Shown: positions 21,060 through 22,920 of the stretch, in pieces
How the letters are laid out: each line of letters opens with the position of its first letter
How positions within the stretch are numbered: the first letter of the stretch is position 1
Source of the DNA: an uncultured Coriobacteriaceae bacterium
GTDB lineage: Bacteria; Actinomycetota; Coriobacteriia; Coriobacteriales; Eggerthellaceae
Assembly (NCBI GenBank): GCA_900550385.1
Contig: URRZ01000025.1
Location: forward strand, 1-22,920
Direction of reading: 5' to 3'
DNA: 22,920 nucleotides
Made by a program: the position numbers and the translations under genes
Notes under the pieces: model-generated
Told to the model about the DNA's origin: nothing
Seen by the model: only the letters and a program-made list of their open reading frames with translations
Database searches by the model: none

Positions 21060-22583
21060 CTACAGCGAGATCGCTTCGTCGTCTGCGGCGGCTCTCAATT
21101 TCTGCCAGAGCTTCACCATGGCGTAGGTGTCGAGCTTGCAGTACTCCAGCAGAGCCGCCCTTGTCCTCCGGCGCTCTTCAGGCTCCATGTTCCTCATCTC
21201 GGCGAAGGCGTTCATGGCTTCGGACCCGTTGTGCACGTCCTTGAGGTTGGCGTAGTTCAGCTCGGGGTCGTCGGGGAACAGGGCCGGCAAGACGCTTTTG
21301 ATCGAGAAGCTGCCACCCATCGCGCGGTTGTAATACCAGCCCGATTGGAACGGCGTCAGCAGATCGACGATGCTCTCGCGGATGGCCAGCAGGTGCTCGG
21401 CGAGGTCGGGGAACTGATCGGCGAGCTCCTTGAGCCTGCTGCATTCGAACGACTTGTTGTAAGCGGTCACGCAGGCTCCGACAGGGATGTCCTCGCAGAG
21501 GCGCTCGGCGATGGGGCGGCGCGGGTCTTCGAATGGATCCGCCAGATACTCCTTATGTTCGAGCGGGCCGCCCTCTTTCTCGATGTAGTGCAGCGAGTAC
21601 TGGAACGGGACCTGCGCGTAGGGCCTCGTGCCGACGTACTCCGGTATGACGGGCTGCACGGTTTCGAAATCGAGGAAGTACAGCGGGTAATGCAGCGTTT
21701 CGAGGAAGCCCTTGATGCGCGGGCGGTCGATATGATCCTCGCGATCGTGGATCGCATGGTCTATCTGGCGCAGCTGGATGGGGTTCTTGATGCGGCGGTC
21801 CCCGTCAAGCTGCTCGAGCGAGTCGAGCCCCTCGCGGTGGAAGCCGAGCGCTTTGGGGAAGTGGAGGCGGTGCAAGTCGAACGCCGAGGGGCTGGGCAGA
21901 TCCTTCGTGCAGTGGCGCCAAAACGAGCAGGGATACGGATCCCTGCAACGGGGCGAGAGGGGGATCTCGGGTTCTTCCGGCGACGACAGCAACCGCTCGG
22001 CCGATTGGAGGTTCGGCCCGACATCGCGCATCTCGGCTTCGACCGCCTCGTTCACGTCGGTGATGAGGAACAGCTTGTTCGGGTCGAGGGTTCCGTCGAA
22101 CACGTAATCGCTGTCGAGGCAGACGAGGTACGTGCCGACGACTTGGACGCCGCAGCGCTCCAACACGAAGCGCTGATAGGCGATGTCGGCCATGTAGACT
22201 GCCTTGTCGTTATGGGTGGAGCTCTTGACCTCGTAGATGCTCCAGCCGTCTCCGTCGCGGACGAGGATGTCGACGGCGCAGTACAACCCCTCGAAGGAGA
22301 ACGACGCCTCGCAGATGACGCGCGTCCCGCCGTCCATCTCGGTTTTTGTGGCGGCGATCATCGCGCCGAGATCGAGCGACCCGTCATCCTTGAAAGCAGT
22401 CACCTCCACGAAGTCGCCGAACAGGCCCATCGCCAGGTCGCCGACCTTGTCGCCTTCCCTCATGCGCGCGAGCGTGGCGTCGTCGATCTCACGCTCCTCC
22501 GGCTTGTGCTTTTGCAGCCAAGCGATCTTGGGGCATTGCCATAAGGAGCAGTACTTGGATTTGGAGAAGTAGAAGGATGACAT
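21060..22583 (-). CDS. DUF2779 protein: Cas4-like nuclease fused to a DEDD exonuclease-like domain
   Basis: A 507-aa predicted two-nuclease protein. The N-terminal half is a RecB/Cas4-like PD-(D/E)xK domain: Glu92 (CEASF), Asp105 (AVDILV), Glu118 and Lys120 (IYEVKSSTH), and Gln137 in DIAYQRF. One N-terminal cysteine (Cys12 or Cys17) plus Cys213, Cys219 and Cys225 (CRDPYPCSFWRHC) could hold a 4Fe-4S cluster, as in Cas4 and AddB. The C-terminal half is DUF2779 with an RNase H-like exonuclease pattern: Asp305 and Glu307 (YFLDFET), TAYNKSFE (373-380), SIVDLL (404-409) and YCKLDT (481-486). AAGGAG lies 5 bp before the ATG. It stands alone, without cas genes nearby. A DNA repair or defence role is inferred. 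Confidence 0.85.
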   Translation of the reverse strand: MSSFYFSKSKYCSLWQCPKIAWLQKHKPEEREIDDATLARMREGDKVGDLAMGLFGDFVEVTAFKDDGSLDLGAMIAATKTEMDGGTRVICEASFSFEGLYCAVDILVRDGDGWSIYEVKSSTHNDKAVYMADIAYQRFVLERCGVQVVGTYLVCLDSDYVFDGTLDPNKLFLITDVNEAVEAEMRDVGPNLQSAERLLSSPEEPEIPLSPRCRDPYPCSFWRHCTKDLPSPSAFDLHRLHFPKALGFHREGLDSLEQLDGDRRIKNPIQLRQIDHAIHDREDHIDRPRIKGFLETLHYPLYFLDFETVQPVIPEYVGTRPYAQVPFQYSLHYIEKEGGPLEHKEYLADPFEDPRRPIAERLCEDIPVGACVTAYNKSFECSRLKELADQFPDLAEHLLAIRESIVDLLTPFQSGWYYNRAMGGSFSIKSVLPALFPDDPELNYANLKDVHNGSEAMNAFAEMRNMEPEERRRTRAALLEYCKLDTYAMVKLWQKLRAAADDEAISL

Positions 22584-22920
22584 GTCGACTCCTTGCGTCG
22601 ATGGTGGTCGATGCCAGCGTGGCCTCTCTTCTGATTGCGCTACGCCACGCTTTTGCGTCTTCGCCTAAGATATCGAATCCGGTTCACGATATGAAGTCTC
22701 ACAGGGCATTCGGAATCCCCTTTCGTATCCATGCGCCTTCTCTTATCTATGAGACGTGCTTGCGTATGTCTTTGAAGTCTCGAAGTTAAGATACAATATT
22801 AGAACATACGTACTAAAATACAAGGTAGTATGATAATATTTTAATTTGACAGTCAACCAGTATAGGGATTATCTCGCTTCCTCGAGCTGCGGAAACTCGC
22901 GTCGGCCATGAACAAATGGC
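22584..22920. other. Intergenic region, A/T-rich at its right end
   Basis: No convincing gene in 337 bp. A hairpin AGCGTGGC (22616-22623)/GCCACGCT (22644-22651) is followed by TTT on the + strand. From about 22785 to 22870 the sequence becomes very A/T-rich, unlike the rest of the window. It has a consensus -35 TTGACA at 22846-22851 inside the palindrome TTGACAGTCAA. On the minus strand TTGACT (22856-22851) with CATACT 18 bp on could drive the DUF2779 gene through a long leader; on the + strand a gene beyond the window could be served. Confidence 0.5.

Noticed and set aside
21231..22544. 437-codon open frame on + opposite the DUF2779 gene
   Set aside because: The other strand has nuclease motifs, Fe-S cysteines and a ribosome site; this frame shows only Val/Asp/Glu-rich antisense sequence.
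22577..22789. 70-codon + frame with VVDASVA, resembling the start of a PIN domain
   Set aside because: It ends far too early, has no further PIN acidic residues, and overlaps the DUF2779 start and its ribosome site; likely chance.

Overview
The window looks like chromosomal DNA of a high-GC anaerobic actinobacterium. My best guess is the class Coriobacteriia, family Eggerthellaceae (an Eggerthella or Gordonibacter type of gut bacterium). This is inferred from the strong G/C bias at third codon positions, clear AGGAGG-type ribosome binding sites, a three-subunit DMSO-reductase-like molybdenum enzyme operon, an Fe-S serine dehydratase and a family II pyrophosphatase. No rRNA, tRNA, IS element, integrase or CRISPR array was seen.

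Left part, 1 to about 10.9 kb: an accessory, defence-like region whose codon use is visibly more A/T-rich than the right part, at least from 1.4 to 10 kb. It starts with the 3' end of an unknown Cys-rich gene. A RelB/DinJ-YafQ toxin-antitoxin pair follows, with a palindromic operator overlapping its promoter, then a sugar O-acetyltransferase. The core is a divergent pair: an unrecognised 736-aa protein (coiled coil, PH-like segment, possible nuclease motif, long glycine-zipper membrane region) and a GmrSD-type type IV restriction enzyme (DUF262, DUF1524, DUF4357, DUF4268). After a strong hairpin come a PLD-nuclease/SF2-helicase/DUF3427 protein and a tail-to-tail NUDIX hydrolase. A Phd/VapC toxin-antitoxin pair closes the region.

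Middle part, 11 to 14 kb: a zinc-ribbon/Sel1-repeat protein and a SRAP (YedK/HMCES-like) abasic-site DNA-protein crosslink protein lie 18 bp apart on the + strand. They converge on an atypical SDR NAD-dependent epimerase/reductase.

Right part, 14 to 22.9 kb: a molybdopterin oxidoreductase operon (catalytic subunit without a Tat signal, four-cluster ferredoxin subunit, DmsC-like membrane anchor). It converges on a fused beta-ACT-alpha L-serine ammonia-lyase. Next come an intergenic region with a 27-bp direct repeat and leader hairpins, a manganese-dependent inorganic pyrophosphatase with a textbook terminator, and a Cas4-like nuclease fused to a DEDD-type exonuclease-like domain (DUF2779). The window ends in an A/T-rich promoter-like stretch.

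How the genes may work together: the nuclease, helicase and toxin-antitoxin genes of the left part fit a defence island aimed at foreign, possibly base-modified, DNA. The right part is housekeeping and respiratory metabolism, with two DNA-repair or DNA-processing genes (SRAP and DUF2779) nearby. All functional calls rest on motifs read by eye; no database search was possible.
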